DNA of 64,000 bases, from positions 1,612,001 to 1,676,000 of the forward strand of contig NZ_CP006704.1 of NCBI RefSeq assembly GCF_000739375.1, written 5' to 3'. A program made the position numbers and the translations under genes. Under the pieces are notes generated by a model that was not told where the DNA came from, searched no databases, and worked only from the letters and a program-made list of their open reading frames with translations. Position 1 is the first letter of the stretch. The number at the start of each line of letters is the position of its first letter. Shown here piece by piece: positions 46,634-55,711 of this stretch. The stretch comes from Comamonas testosteroni TK102 (GTDB lineage Bacteria > Pseudomonadota > Gammaproteobacteria > Burkholderiales > Burkholderiaceae_C).

Positions 46634-47578
46634 TTGACCGATCAAGACTGGATGGCAGAAGTCCGCAGCTATGTGGGCAAGCAATACGGGCGTGTCTATG
46701 CCTGGGACAAGGTCAACAGCCCCATGATTCGTCAGTGGTGCGAGCTGATGGGCGTGGCCGTCAAGACCGACAGGGAGGGCAAGACCGTTGCGCCTCCTGC
46801 CATGCTGCAGGTCTGGTGCATGGAAGGGCCGGTGCAGAACAACTACCCGCCCGGCTCCACGACCGAGAATCCCTATGAAGTTCTGAAGCTGATCGAGGCA
46901 CAGGGCTTCCCTTCCACCGTGGCGGTGAACTCGGAGCTGAGCTTCGAGCGCGATGTGCTCGAGGGCGAGGATCTGTACTACACGACACGCCTGGAAGCCA
47001 TCAGCGAAGAGAAGACCACGGCCCTGGGAACAGGCTACTTCGTGACGCAGATCATGGAGTATTTCTCGATCAAGGCCCTGGGCGGCGAAGACGAGAAGGT
47101 CGGCCAGCTGATGTTCCGCGTCTTCAAGTTCCGACCCGCCAATGTGCAAAAGGCCGAACCTGCGCCGACGGCGGCCGCGAAGATCAAGCGACCCGCTCCC
47201 GGTGTCAGCGATGACAACCGCTTTTTCTGGGAAGGACTCAAGGAAGGAAAGCTCCTGATTCAGCGCTGCAAAAGCTGCGGCGATCTGCACCACCCACCAG
47301 GTCCCGTCTGCCCCCAATGCCATTCCTTCGACTGGGACACGGTCGAGGCCAGTGGCCAGGGCACGGTGTACTCCTTCGTGGTCATGCACTACCCCGAAGT
47401 TCCGCCTTTCGACCACCCCAACCCCATCGGCCTGGTGGAGCTGCAGGAGGGCGTGCGCGTGATCGCCCAACTGGTCGGCGTCAAGCCCGGCGAGGTGCAG
47501 ATCGGCCAGAAGGTGCAGGTGGAGTTCAACACCTTTGATGGTGATCTGACTCTGGCCCAGTTCCGCCCCGTGGCCTGA
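46634..47578 (+). CDS. MaoC-like / DUF35 two-domain protein (ChsH2-like)
   Basis: 314 aa from a TTG at 46634 with AAAGGAGACAATC upstream. The N-terminal hot-dog domain (about 1-160; YAWDKVNSPMIRQWCELMG) lacks the usual MaoC Asp/His. A proline/alanine linker leads to a C-terminal zinc-ribbon plus OB-fold DUF35 domain with CKSCGDLHHPPGPVCPQC. Mycobacterial ChsH2 has exactly this order. It pairs with ChsH1 as the enoyl-CoA hydratase, and its DUF35 domain binds the aldolase Ltp2. The neighbouring MaoC (48711) and aldolase (49151) complete the set, so a hydratase-aldolase complex for C17 side-chain removal is likely. Confidence 0.87.
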   Translation: MTDQDWMAEVRSYVGKQYGRVYAWDKVNSPMIRQWCELMGVAVKTDREGKTVAPPAMLQVWCMEGPVQNNYPPGSTTENPYEVLKLIEAQGFPSTVAVNSELSFERDVLEGEDLYYTTRLEAISEEKTTALGTGYFVTQIMEYFSIKALGGEDEKVGQLMFRVFKFRPANVQKAEPAPTAAAKIKRPAPGVSDDNRFFWEGLKEGKLLIQRCKSCGDLHHPPGPVCPQCHSFDWDTVEASGQGTVYSFVVMHYPEVPPFDHPNPIGLVELQEGVRVIAQLVGVKPGEVQIGQKVQVEFNTFDGDLTLAQFRPVA

Positions 47579-47593
47579 TGCGAGGAGGCCGTC

Positions 47594-48698
47594 ATGGATT
47601 TTCAACTCAGTGAAGACCAGCGTGCGTTTGCCGACATGGCGCAAAGCCTGTTCGCCGACTATTGCACGGACGACAAGCTGCGTGAGCACGATGCCTCGGG
47701 TCAGCCCTTTATGCAGGAGCTGTGGCAGCAGTGCGTGGCTGCAGGCCTGCACAGCATTCTGGTGCCGGAAGCCGCAGGGGGGGCTGGGTCTGGGCATGAG
47801 CGAGATGCTGGCCGTGCTGGAGCAGCAGGGCCGTGCGCTGGCGCAGGTGCCGCTGTGGCAGCAGCAGGTCGCCGCCGCCGCAGTTGTCAGGTTTGCCGAA
47901 GGGCAGGACGCAGTCGTTCAGTCAGCCATGCAGGGCGAGCTGCTGGCTTTGTCGCTGCAGGCTGCCGTGGCCACACGCGGGCCGGCGCTTCAGTTGCAGG
48001 GTGACCGACTCAAAGGCCAGCTGCAAGCCGTGCCGTTGGGCGAGCAGGCCCAGATGGCTCTGGTGGCGGCGGCGGCGGGCGACGAGATCAGGCTGGTGCT
48101 GGTGAGCTTGCAGGCCGATGGCGTCAGTCGCGTGGCTGGCATGCGCGAGGACTATTGCGCGGTGGCAGACATCAGCTTCCGCAACACACCGGTGCTGGCC
48201 GTGCTGGGCGGTCGCGCGCTGGACTGGGTTCATGAGGCGGCCATCGCCTGCCTGGCCAGTCTGCAGCAGGGCGTGACGCAGGAGCAGCTGCGTCGCACGG
48301 TCGAGTATGTGAGCGAGCGCAAGCAGTTCGACCGACCCATAGGCAGCTTCCAGCTGGTCCAGGGTCAGATGGCCGACGGCTACATCCTCATGCAGGCCCA
48401 GCGCAGCGCGCTGAGCCAGCTGGTCTGGCGTCTGGATGCCGGCCTGCCCTGCGTGCCTCAGGCCCATGCGGTGCGTGCCCAGTCCAACGAGCTGGGCCTG
48501 AAGGTGGGCCGCGTTGCACAGCATGTGCATGGTGGCATGGGTGTGGACGTGACCTATCACATCCACCGATTCATGTTCTGGTGCCGTGCGCTGGCTGCCG
48601 AGCTCGGCAGTGCCGAACAGCACCTGGAAGCGCTGGGCCAGTGGCTCGCAGACAACGACACGCTCGGCTGGAAGTACGACCTGCCCGAAGACCGCTAA
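47594..48698 (+). pseudogene. Acyl-CoA dehydrogenase (FadE28/ChsE1-type), frameshifted
   Basis: Restoring a 6-G run at 47777-47783 (7 G as written) joins two frames into a protein of 367 aa. The start MDFQLSEDQRAFADMAQ is in frame 1 and LGLGMSEMLAVLEQQGRAL continues in frame 2 after residue 63. ATG 47594 has GAGGAGGCC upstream. The C-terminus HVHGGMGVDVTYHIHRFM is the mark of the non-canonical half of steroid alpha2beta2 dehydrogenases. Its likely partner is the gene at 50349. If the shift is real, the heteromer is lost. If it is a sequencing error, the gene is normal. Confidence 0.75.
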
Positions 48699-48710
48699 GG
48701 AGACAACAAC

Positions 48711-49127
48711 ATGGCCAATCAATCTATTCGCTTCGAGTCGGTGAACGTGGGCGACGAGCTGCAATCCGTGAGCGTGCCCATCACCGTGCCGCTGATTGCC
48801 GGTGGTGCCATCGCCACGCGCGACTATTTCCCCGGTCACCACGACCGCGATGCTGCGCGCGAGCTGGGTTCGCCCCATATCTTCATGAACATCCTGACCA
48901 CCAACGGTCTGGTGCAGAGCTTTGTCGAGAGCTGGGCTGGCGACGAGGCGCGCCTCATGGATCTCAAGATTCGGCTGGGTGCGCCCAACTATCCCGGCGA
49001 CACCATGAAGTTCACGGGCTCCGTGACCGAGAAGAACGAGGCCACGCGCAGCGTTCAGATCACGCTCAAGGGCAGCAATTCCATGGGCTCTCATGTCAGC
49101 GGCACCGTGCAAGTGGCCCTGGCCTAA
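48711..49127 (+). CDS. MaoC-like enoyl-CoA hydratase (ChsH1-like)
   Basis: 138 aa from ATG 48711 with AAGGAGACAACAAC upstream. A single hot-dog domain with the hydratase motif TRDYFPGHHDRDAARELG, where Asp and His supply the catalytic dyad that the ChsH2-like protein lacks. It should form the heteromeric hydratase with the 46634 product and hydrate the 17(20)-ene of the C22 acyl-CoA. It lies 12 bp after the dehydrogenase gene and 23 bp before the aldolase. Confidence 0.85.
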   Translation: MANQSIRFESVNVGDELQSVSVPITVPLIAGGAIATRDYFPGHHDRDAARELGSPHIFMNILTTNGLVQSFVESWAGDEARLMDLKIRLGAPNYPGDTMKFTGSVTEKNEATRSVQITLKGSNSMGSHVSGTVQVALA

Positions 49128-49150
49128 GAACAACAAGCGGAGACATTCCT

Positions 49151-50332
49151 GTGAACGATATGAATATTTCCGGTCGCGCCGCCATTGTGGGTCTGGGTGC
49201 AACAGAATTTTCCAAGAACTCGGGCCGTACCGAGCTGCGTCTGGCCATGGAGGCGACGCTGGCTGCGCTCAGCGATGCCGGCATCGACCCCAAGGAGGTG
49301 GACGGCTTTTCTTCGTACTCCGTGGACAAGGTTCCCGAGTATGAAATCGCCCGCCTGCTCGGGGCTCGCAATGTGAGCTTTTTCTCCCAGGTACCGCATG
49401 GTGGTGGTGCGGCCTGCGGCCCCGTGCTGCATGCGGCCATGGCCGTGGCCACGGGCATTGCCAAGACGGTCGTGGTCTACCGCGCCATGAATGAGCGCAG
49501 TTGGTACCGCTTCGGCACCGGCAGCTATGGCTTTGGCAGCACGCCATTCTTTGACAATGTGAACTATGGCTGGTACATGCCCCACGGCTTTCACACACCG
49601 GCATCCTGGGTGGGCATGTTTGCGCGCCGCTATATGCACAGCTTCGGTGCCACCAGCGAGGACTTCGGCCGTGTGGCCGTGGCCGTGCGCGACTTTGCCG
49701 CCACCAATCCCAACGCATTCTTCTACGGCAAGCCCATCACACTGGAGGAGCACCAGGCCAGCCGCTGGATCTGCGAGCCGCTGCACCTGCTGGACTGCTG
49801 TCAGGAGTCCGACGGTGCCGTGGCCATGGTCATCACATCGAGCGACCGTGCCCGCGAGATGAAGGCCAAGCCGGTCTACATCAAGGCCGCAGCCCAGGGC
49901 ATCTCCGACGGTCAGCAGTCCATGACTTCCTTCTACCGCGAGGACATCACCGGCCTGCCCGAGATGGGGCATGTGGCCAGCCAGCTGTGGCAGCAAAGCC
50001 GCCTGACGCCCAAGGATGTGCAAAGCGCGGTGCTATACGACCATTTCTCGCCCTTTGTGCTGCCTCAGCTCGAGGAGTTCGGTTTCGTCAAGCGCGGCGA
50101 GGCCAAGGATTTCATCCGCGGCGGCGAGCATGCGCGCGGCGGCTCCCTGCCCGTCAACACCCATGGCGGTCAGCTGGGCGAGGCCTATATCCACGGCATG
50201 AACGGCATTGCCGAAGCGGTGCGTCAGATTCGTGGCACTTCGGTCAACCAGGTCAAGGACGTGCACAACATGGTGGTGACCGCCGGTACCGGCGTGCCCA
50301 CCAGCGGCCTGATTCTGGGCGACGAGGCCTGA
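49151..50332 (+). CDS. Thiolase-fold aldolase (Ltp2-like)
   Basis: 393 aa from a GTG at 49151 with GCGGAGACATTCCT upstream (alternative ATG 49160). SCP2-type thiolase fold: AIVGLGATEFSKNSGRT, GHVASQLW and THGGQLGEAYIHGMNG. Tyr296 (VLYDHFSP) and Tyr346 (EAYIHG) lie 50 apart, the spacing reported for the catalytic Tyr294/Tyr344 of Ltp2. It is expected to split the 17-hydroxy-C22 acyl-CoA into the 17-ketosteroid and propionyl-CoA by retro-aldol. The DUF35 partner is encoded at 46634. In bile-acid degraders the analogues are called Sal1 and Sal2. Confidence 0.85.
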   Translation: MNDMNISGRAAIVGLGATEFSKNSGRTELRLAMEATLAALSDAGIDPKEVDGFSSYSVDKVPEYEIARLLGARNVSFFSQVPHGGGAACGPVLHAAMAVATGIAKTVVVYRAMNERSWYRFGTGSYGFGSTPFFDNVNYGWYMPHGFHTPASWVGMFARRYMHSFGATSEDFGRVAVAVRDFAATNPNAFFYGKPITLEEHQASRWICEPLHLLDCCQESDGAVAMVITSSDRAREMKAKPVYIKAAAQGISDGQQSMTSFYREDITGLPEMGHVASQLWQQSRLTPKDVQSAVLYDHFSPFVLPQLEEFGFVKRGEAKDFIRGGEHARGGSLPVNTHGGQLGEAYIHGMNGIAEAVRQIRGTSVNQVKDVHNMVVTAGTGVPTSGLILGDEA

Positions 50333-50348
50333 TGGCAAGGAGACATTC

Positions 50349-51530
50349 ATGTTCATTGACCTGACTCCCGAGCAGCATGCGCTGCGCCTGAAGTGCCGCG
50401 ACTACTTTCAGGCGCTGATGACGCCCGAGCTCAAGGCCCGCATGCGCGGTGCCGAGGGCGGCGACGAATACCGCGAGCTGATCCGCAAGATGGGGCGCGA
50501 TGGCTGGCTGGCGATTGGCTGGCCCAAGGAGTTCGGCGGCCAGGGCCTGTCGGCCACCGAGCAGCTGATCTTCTTTGAGGAAGCGAATATCGCCGGGGCT
50601 CCACTGCCTTTCGTCACCATCAGCACTGTCGGTCCCGCGCTGATGGAGTATGGCACCGAGGCGCAGAAGCAGGAGTTTCTGCCGGGCATGGCCAGCGGCG
50701 ACATCATCTTCGCCATTGGTTATTCCGAGCCCGGTGCCGGCTCCGACCTCGCCATGCTCAAGACGCAGGCCCAGCTGCAGGGCGATCTGCAGACCGGGCA
50801 CTTTGTGGTCAACGGCCAGAAGCTGTGGACTTCAGGCATCGAGTCGGCCGACTACGTATGGCTGGCTGCCCGCACCGACCCGGAGCTGGCCCGCCACAAA
50901 GGTATTTCCATCATGGTGGTCGATGCCCGGGACAAGGGCTTTTCGCACACGCTGATTCAGACTGTGGGCAATTACACGGCAGCCACGTATTTCGACAATG
51001 TTGAAGTGCCCGCAGCACGTCTGATCGGCCAGCTCAATGGCGGCTGGAAGCTGATCACCGCCCAGCTCAACCACGAGCGCCTGGGTCTGGGGGCCTGGTC
51101 GGACAAAGTGTTCGACCCCTTCGCCAAGGTGCTGCAGTGGGCCAAGGCCAGGGACGAGCAGGGCCGGCGCGCTGTCGATCAGGCATGGGTCAGGCGCAGC
51201 CTGGCCGAGTGCTATGCCCGCCTTGAAGCCATGCGGCTGACCAACTTCCGCATCGCGGCCAGTCTGGAAGCCGGTGCCATGGATGTGAGCCTGGCTTCTG
51301 CCACCAAGGTCTATGGCTCGGAAGGCGTGGTCGAGGTGCTGCATCGATTGATGGACATCGTGGGCAGCAGCGCTTTGGTGCGTGGCGGCTCGGCGGCGTC
51401 CTATCTGATGGGCGAGCTGGAGTATGAGCTGCGCGCCTCCACCATCAACACCTTCGGTGGCGGCACGAACGAGATCCAGCGCGAGCTGATTGCCCAGTTC
51501 GGCCTCGGCATGCCACGTCCTCAGCGCTGA
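50349..51530 (+). CDS. Acyl-CoA dehydrogenase (FadE29/ChsE2-type)
   Basis: 393 aa from ATG 50349 with AAGGAGACATTC upstream. Canonical acyl-CoA dehydrogenase: FAD-binding YSEPGAGSDLAMLKTQA and GQKLWTSGIESADY, and the C-terminal signature TFGGGTNEIQRELIAQ. It is the likely partner of the 47594 subunit in an alpha2beta2 enzyme that introduces the first double bond in the C22 acyl-CoA side chain. It is 16 bp after the aldolase gene. Confidence 0.87.
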   Translation: MFIDLTPEQHALRLKCRDYFQALMTPELKARMRGAEGGDEYRELIRKMGRDGWLAIGWPKEFGGQGLSATEQLIFFEEANIAGAPLPFVTISTVGPALMEYGTEAQKQEFLPGMASGDIIFAIGYSEPGAGSDLAMLKTQAQLQGDLQTGHFVVNGQKLWTSGIESADYVWLAARTDPELARHKGISIMVVDARDKGFSHTLIQTVGNYTAATYFDNVEVPAARLIGQLNGGWKLITAQLNHERLGLGAWSDKVFDPFAKVLQWAKARDEQGRRAVDQAWVRRSLAECYARLEAMRLTNFRIAASLEAGAMDVSLASATKVYGSEGVVEVLHRLMDIVGSSALVRGGSAASYLMGELEYELRASTINTFGGGTNEIQRELIAQFGLGMPRPQR

Positions 51531-51560
51531 TCTAAGACAAAAAAACCAAGGAGACATGTG

Positions 51561-53372
51561 ATGAGCGACACGACTGTGGTGTCGCGCGAGCAGACCCAGC
51601 TCAAGCTGGATCGTCGCGCGCCCATTGCGGCCAAGTACATGGCCGATACGCCCTACACCATGGCCGATCGCCTGGAGGACTGTGCGCGAGATTTCGGCGA
51701 GCGCATCTTTCTGACCGAAGGCGATGTGCGCTACACCTACGCGCAGTTCAATCAGCGCGCCGATCAGGTGGCTCGTGCGCTGCACGGGCAGGGAGTGAGA
51801 AAAGGCGATGTGGTGGCCATGGCCATCGAGAATCGTCCCGCCTTTTTCTTTGCCTGGTTCGGCGTGGCCAAGCTGGGGGCCGTGGTGGCCTTCATCAACA
51901 CCCATGTGACGGGCAAGCCGCTGACGCACGCGCTGGAGGTGACCAGGGCCGGCCATGTGATCGTGGGCGAGGAATGTGTGCAGCGCTTTGCGCAGGCCGA
52001 AGGTCTGAACACCGCACTGAACTACTGGCACTGGCCGGATGAGGACAGGCCCGCGGAAGCGGAAGTTCTGTCGCAGTTCGGTCCGGATCTGCAGGCGTTG
52101 GCCGCGAGCCAGGACGACTCACCCGTACCGCTTGCATGGCGCGAGGGCGTGCTGGCCGGCGATACGGCACAGTACATCTTCACCTCCGGCACCACGGGCC
52201 TGCCCAAGGCTGCGGTCATCAGCCATGCCCGCTGGCTGATGGCGGGAGACTCCATGCAGCTGCTCTGGGAAATCACCCGGGACGACTGCTTTTACTGCTT
52301 TCTGCCGCTCTACCATGGTGCGGCTTCCATGTCGCTGACCGCAACCGCCATGGCTGCAGGCGCGCGCATCGTGGTGCGCCGCAAGTTCAGCCGCAGCGAG
52401 TTCTGGCGCGATATCCGCACGCATGGCATCAGCTTTTGCCAGTATGTGGGGGAGATCTGCCGCTTTCTGCTCAGCGCGCCTGCGACCGACCAGGACCGGG
52501 AGCACAGCTTGCGCAAGATGGCTGGAACCGGGCTCACGCCGGAGATCTGGCAGCAATGGACCTCGCGCTTCGGCGCCGTGTTCCAGATTTACGAGGGCTG
52601 GGGCGGGACGGAGTCCAACACCAACACCATCAATCTTGACAATCGGATCGGCTCCTGCGGTCGTGTGCCCTTCTGGGAGAAAACCAATCTGCGCCTGGTC
52701 CGCTACGACCAGGAAAAAGGCGATTACATCCGCGACGAGAACGGATTTCTGCAGCTGGCCGGCGTGAACGAGCCCGGCGAAGCCATAGGCATGGTCATTC
52801 AGTATCCGGGCGTGGTCGCCGGGCGCTTCGAAGGCTATACCAGCGAGGAAGCTTCCGAGAAGAAGCTGCTGCGCAATGTCTTCCAGCCGGGCGATGTCTG
52901 GTGGACCTCGGGCGATCTGCTGCGTTGCGACGAAGACGGCTATTGCTGGTTTGTGGACCGCATCGGCGATACCTTCCGCTGGAAGAGCGAGAACGTATCG
53001 ACCATGGAGGTCGGCGATGCGCTGGGGGACTTCAAGGGCCTGGATGCAATTACCGTCTATGGCGTGCAGGTTCCCGGCCATGGCGGTCGTGCAGGCATGG
53101 CCGCCCTGGTGATGCATGAGGGTGCCGGGTTCGACCCCGGAGCCTTCTGGGAGCTGGCCATCTCCCGCCTGCCACGCTATGCAGCACCGCTGTTCGTGCG
53201 CCTGATGGATACGCCGGACATGACCGGCAATTACAAGCTGCGCAAGGTGGATCTGCAGAAGCAGGGCTATGACGGCGTTCCCGGCGCCGATCCGCTGTTT
53301 GTGCGCAATGACAGGCTGCAGACCTATGTGCCGCTGACTGCCGCCGCACTTGAAGAGGCTCTGCGTGGCTAG
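51561..53372 (+). CDS. Long-chain/bile-acid acyl-CoA ligase, FATP-like
   Basis: 603 aa from ATG 51561 with AAGGAGACATGTG upstream (an in-frame GTG at 51558 is also possible). P-loop IFTSGTTGLPKAAVISH near residue 205, then the FATP-type signature IYEGWGGTE and FRWKSENVSTMEVGD, and RLPRYAAPLFVRL near the end. The family includes the mammalian bile-acid CoA ligases (SLC27A5) and mycobacterial FadD17/FadD6. It should activate a carboxylated steroid side chain with ATP and CoA. Its stop overlaps the start of the next gene. Confidence 0.87.
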   Translation: MSDTTVVSREQTQLKLDRRAPIAAKYMADTPYTMADRLEDCARDFGERIFLTEGDVRYTYAQFNQRADQVARALHGQGVRKGDVVAMAIENRPAFFFAWFGVAKLGAVVAFINTHVTGKPLTHALEVTRAGHVIVGEECVQRFAQAEGLNTALNYWHWPDEDRPAEAEVLSQFGPDLQALAASQDDSPVPLAWREGVLAGDTAQYIFTSGTTGLPKAAVISHARWLMAGDSMQLLWEITRDDCFYCFLPLYHGAASMSLTATAMAAGARIVVRRKFSRSEFWRDIRTHGISFCQYVGEICRFLLSAPATDQDREHSLRKMAGTGLTPEIWQQWTSRFGAVFQIYEGWGGTESNTNTINLDNRIGSCGRVPFWEKTNLRLVRYDQEKGDYIRDENGFLQLAGVNEPGEAIGMVIQYPGVVAGRFEGYTSEEASEKKLLRNVFQPGDVWWTSGDLLRCDEDGYCWFVDRIGDTFRWKSENVSTMEVGDALGDFKGLDAITVYGVQVPGHGGRAGMAALVMHEGAGFDPGAFWELAISRLPRYAAPLFVRLMDTPDMTGNYKLRKVDLQKQGYDGVPGADPLFVRNDRLQTYVPLTAAALEEALRG

Positions 53373-54447
53373 CGCCGTCGCGCAGGAGCGCGTACGGGCC
53401 AAGCCCGCAGAGGTGCTGCGCTACCCCTTCGAGCCGCCGCCAGCCGATGGCAGCCATGTGGAGATCGTGCCCGGCCTGCTGTGGCTGCGCATGCCCATGC
53501 CCATGGCCCTGGATCACATCAATGTCTATCTGCTCAGGGACGGCGACGGCTGGGCGCTGGTGGACACGGGGCTGGGAATCCCTGCCACCTTCGAGCTGTG
53601 GGAGAAGATCTTTGCGCAGAAGCTGGCCGGACAGCCGCTGACCCGCGTGATCTGCACCCACTGCCACTATGACCATGCGGGGGCGGCATGGTGGTTGCAG
53701 CAGCGCTTTGGCGTGCCGCTGCTCATGACCTATGGCGAGTTCATGATGCTGCGCTCGCTGATGGGGCCGCCGCCCGATCCGCTGCCCGAGGCGCATCGCG
53801 AGTTCTATGTGCGTGCAGGGGTGAGCAGCGAGGAGCTGGACAGCATGCTGACTGCCATGCGCAAGGACCCGTTCATGCCCAGGCAGCCCAGCCATTACCA
53901 GCGCATTCATCCGGGCGAGCTGCTGCAGATCGGGGAGCGCCAGTGGCGCATTGTGCTGGGCGAGGGGCATTCGCCCGAGCATGCCTGTCTGTATTGCGAG
54001 GACGAGGGCATTTTGCTGGCCGGTGATCAGGTGCTGCCGCGCATCACCTCGAACGTGATGGTCAGCCCCATCGAGCCGGAGGGCAATCCGCTCAAGCTCT
54101 GGATCGATTCGCTGCATCGACTGGGCGAGCTGCCGGCCGACACCCTGGTGCTGCCATCGCATCAGGGCGTGTTCTACGGCCTGCACGAGCGTCTGGTCCA
54201 GGTGCACGAGCACCATGCCGAGCAGTTTGCGCTGCTGACCGGGCATCTGGGCCAGGTGGGGTGCGCAACGGCGGCCGAACTGGTGCCGGTGCTCTTTCCC
54301 CGGCTGCGCAGTCCTGTGGATCGCCTGATGGCCCTAGGGGAAACGATAGCCCATTTGAACCTGCTTCACCAGGATGGAGTGCTGTTGCGCACCGCGGGTG
54401 AAGGCAAGATTGCATATTTCTCGTTGGCCGAGGTGAGGAAGCCATGA
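53365..54447 (+). CDS. Metallo-beta-lactamase-fold hydrolase
   Basis: 360 aa from a GTG at 53365 with AAGAGG upstream; the start lies inside the ligase gene and an earlier TTG (53350) is less well placed. Full metal motif THCHYDHAG (HxHxDH), GEGHSPEHACLY, LAGDQVLP and PSHQGVFYG. It is longer than simple glyoxalase II proteins, with extra C-terminal helices. Embedded between a ligase and an acyl-CoA dehydrogenase, it may be a thioesterase or a lactonase. The stop overlaps the next start (ATGA at 54444), so the two are coupled. Confidence 0.8.
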   Translation: MASAVAQERVRAKPAEVLRYPFEPPPADGSHVEIVPGLLWLRMPMPMALDHINVYLLRDGDGWALVDTGLGIPATFELWEKIFAQKLAGQPLTRVICTHCHYDHAGAAWWLQQRFGVPLLMTYGEFMMLRSLMGPPPDPLPEAHREFYVRAGVSSEELDSMLTAMRKDPFMPRQPSHYQRIHPGELLQIGERQWRIVLGEGHSPEHACLYCEDEGILLAGDQVLPRITSNVMVSPIEPEGNPLKLWIDSLHRLGELPADTLVLPSHQGVFYGLHERLVQVHEHHAEQFALLTGHLGQVGCATAAELVPVLFPRLRSPVDRLMALGETIAHLNLLHQDGVLLRTAGEGKIAYFSLAEVRKP

Positions 54448-55640
54448 CGGAACTGGAAACATTCAAACAAGACGTGGCGCAGTGGCTGGAGGAGAACTGT
54501 CCTGCGAGCATGCGCCGCCCCATTGTCTCCGAGGAGATGGTCTGGGGCAGCTCCCGGCTGCAGTTCACGAGCGAGGATCAGAAACTGTGGTTCGAGCGCA
54601 TGCGCGACCGCGGCTGGTTCGCGCCGTCCTGGCCGCGTGAATACGGCGGTGGAGGCCTCTCTCCCAAGCAAGCCCGCATCCTGGACGCGGAGATGGCCCG
54701 TCTCGGTTGCCGCCAGCCCCAGTACAACCTGGGCGTGTGGATGCTGGGGCCGGTCCTGGTGGAGGTGGGGACGCACGAGCAAAAGCTCGAGCATCTGCTG
54801 CCCATGATGCGCGGCGAGCAGCGCTGGTGCCAGGGCTTTTCGGAGCCCAATGCCGGCTCGGATCTGGCCAGCCTCAAGACCTCGGCCAGGCGCGTGACGG
54901 ACGAGCAGGGCGAGGCCTATATCGTCAACGGGGGAAAGATCTGGACTTCGGACGGAGACAAGGGTGACTGGATGTACGCGCTGGTCCGCACCAGCAGCGA
55001 AGGCAAGAAGCAGGACGGCATCAGCTTCCTGCTGATCGACATGAAGAGCCCGGGCGTCACGGTCAAGCCCATAGAGCTGATCAGTGGCAAGTCCAGCTTC
55101 TGCCAGGTCTTCTTTGACGACGTGCGGGTGCCTGTGCGCCAGCTGGTGGGCAGGGAAGGCGAAGGCTGGTCGCTGGCCAAGAAGCTGCTGCAGCACGAGC
55201 GTGCGGCCATGTCCAAGTTCACGGAAGGCGGCGCGCCCTCGCACGATGCTCTCAGGACCGCACTGCCCTATATGGTGGATGACCAGGGGCAGGTCCGCGA
55301 TGGCGCACTGCGCGACAAGCTGGCTGGACTGCTGATGGATGCGCAGTCTTTCGCCCTGACCCATCGCCGGGTGACCGAAAAGGCGCTGGCGCGCCAGGAT
55401 GTTTCCGGCCCCTCCAGCATCATGAAGCTGGTGCAGACCGAGCAGGAGGTTGCCAAGTACGAGCTGCTGCAGCAGGCGCTGGGCCTGCGTGGCCTGGGCT
55501 GGGACGCCGGCGATGACTTCACGGCCGACGAGATCGAGGTAGGCCGTGCCTGGCTGCGCTCCAAGAGCTACACGATTGCCGGCGGCAGCTCGGAGGTGCA
55601 GCTCAACATCATTGCCAAGCGGGTGCTGGAACTGCCTTGA
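54444..55640 (+). CDS. Acyl-CoA dehydrogenase (canonical half)
   Basis: 398 aa from ATG 54444 overlapping the previous stop. FSEPNAGSDLASLKTSA and NGGKIWTSDGDKGDW form the FAD pocket; the C-terminal signature is YTIAGGSSEVQLNIIAKRV. It lacks the SNF-type Glu seen in short-chain enzymes and fits the larger half of a steroid alpha2beta2 dehydrogenase. It probably pairs with the gene at 55712. The pair may serve the C24 stage, while 47594/50349 serve the C22 stage (inference). Confidence 0.85.
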   Translation: MTELETFKQDVAQWLEENCPASMRRPIVSEEMVWGSSRLQFTSEDQKLWFERMRDRGWFAPSWPREYGGGGLSPKQARILDAEMARLGCRQPQYNLGVWMLGPVLVEVGTHEQKLEHLLPMMRGEQRWCQGFSEPNAGSDLASLKTSARRVTDEQGEAYIVNGGKIWTSDGDKGDWMYALVRTSSEGKKQDGISFLLIDMKSPGVTVKPIELISGKSSFCQVFFDDVRVPVRQLVGREGEGWSLAKKLLQHERAAMSKFTEGGAPSHDALRTALPYMVDDQGQVRDGALRDKLAGLLMDAQSFALTHRRVTEKALARQDVSGPSSIMKLVQTEQEVAKYELLQQALGLRGLGWDAGDDFTADEIEVGRAWLRSKSYTIAGGSSEVQLNIIAKRVLELP

Positions 55641-55711
55641 CCGTGGGCTGCAATGCGGCTTGGCGCCACGCTGCGGGGCGGCGGATAACGAATTGAAATG
55701 GAGACAAGAAT

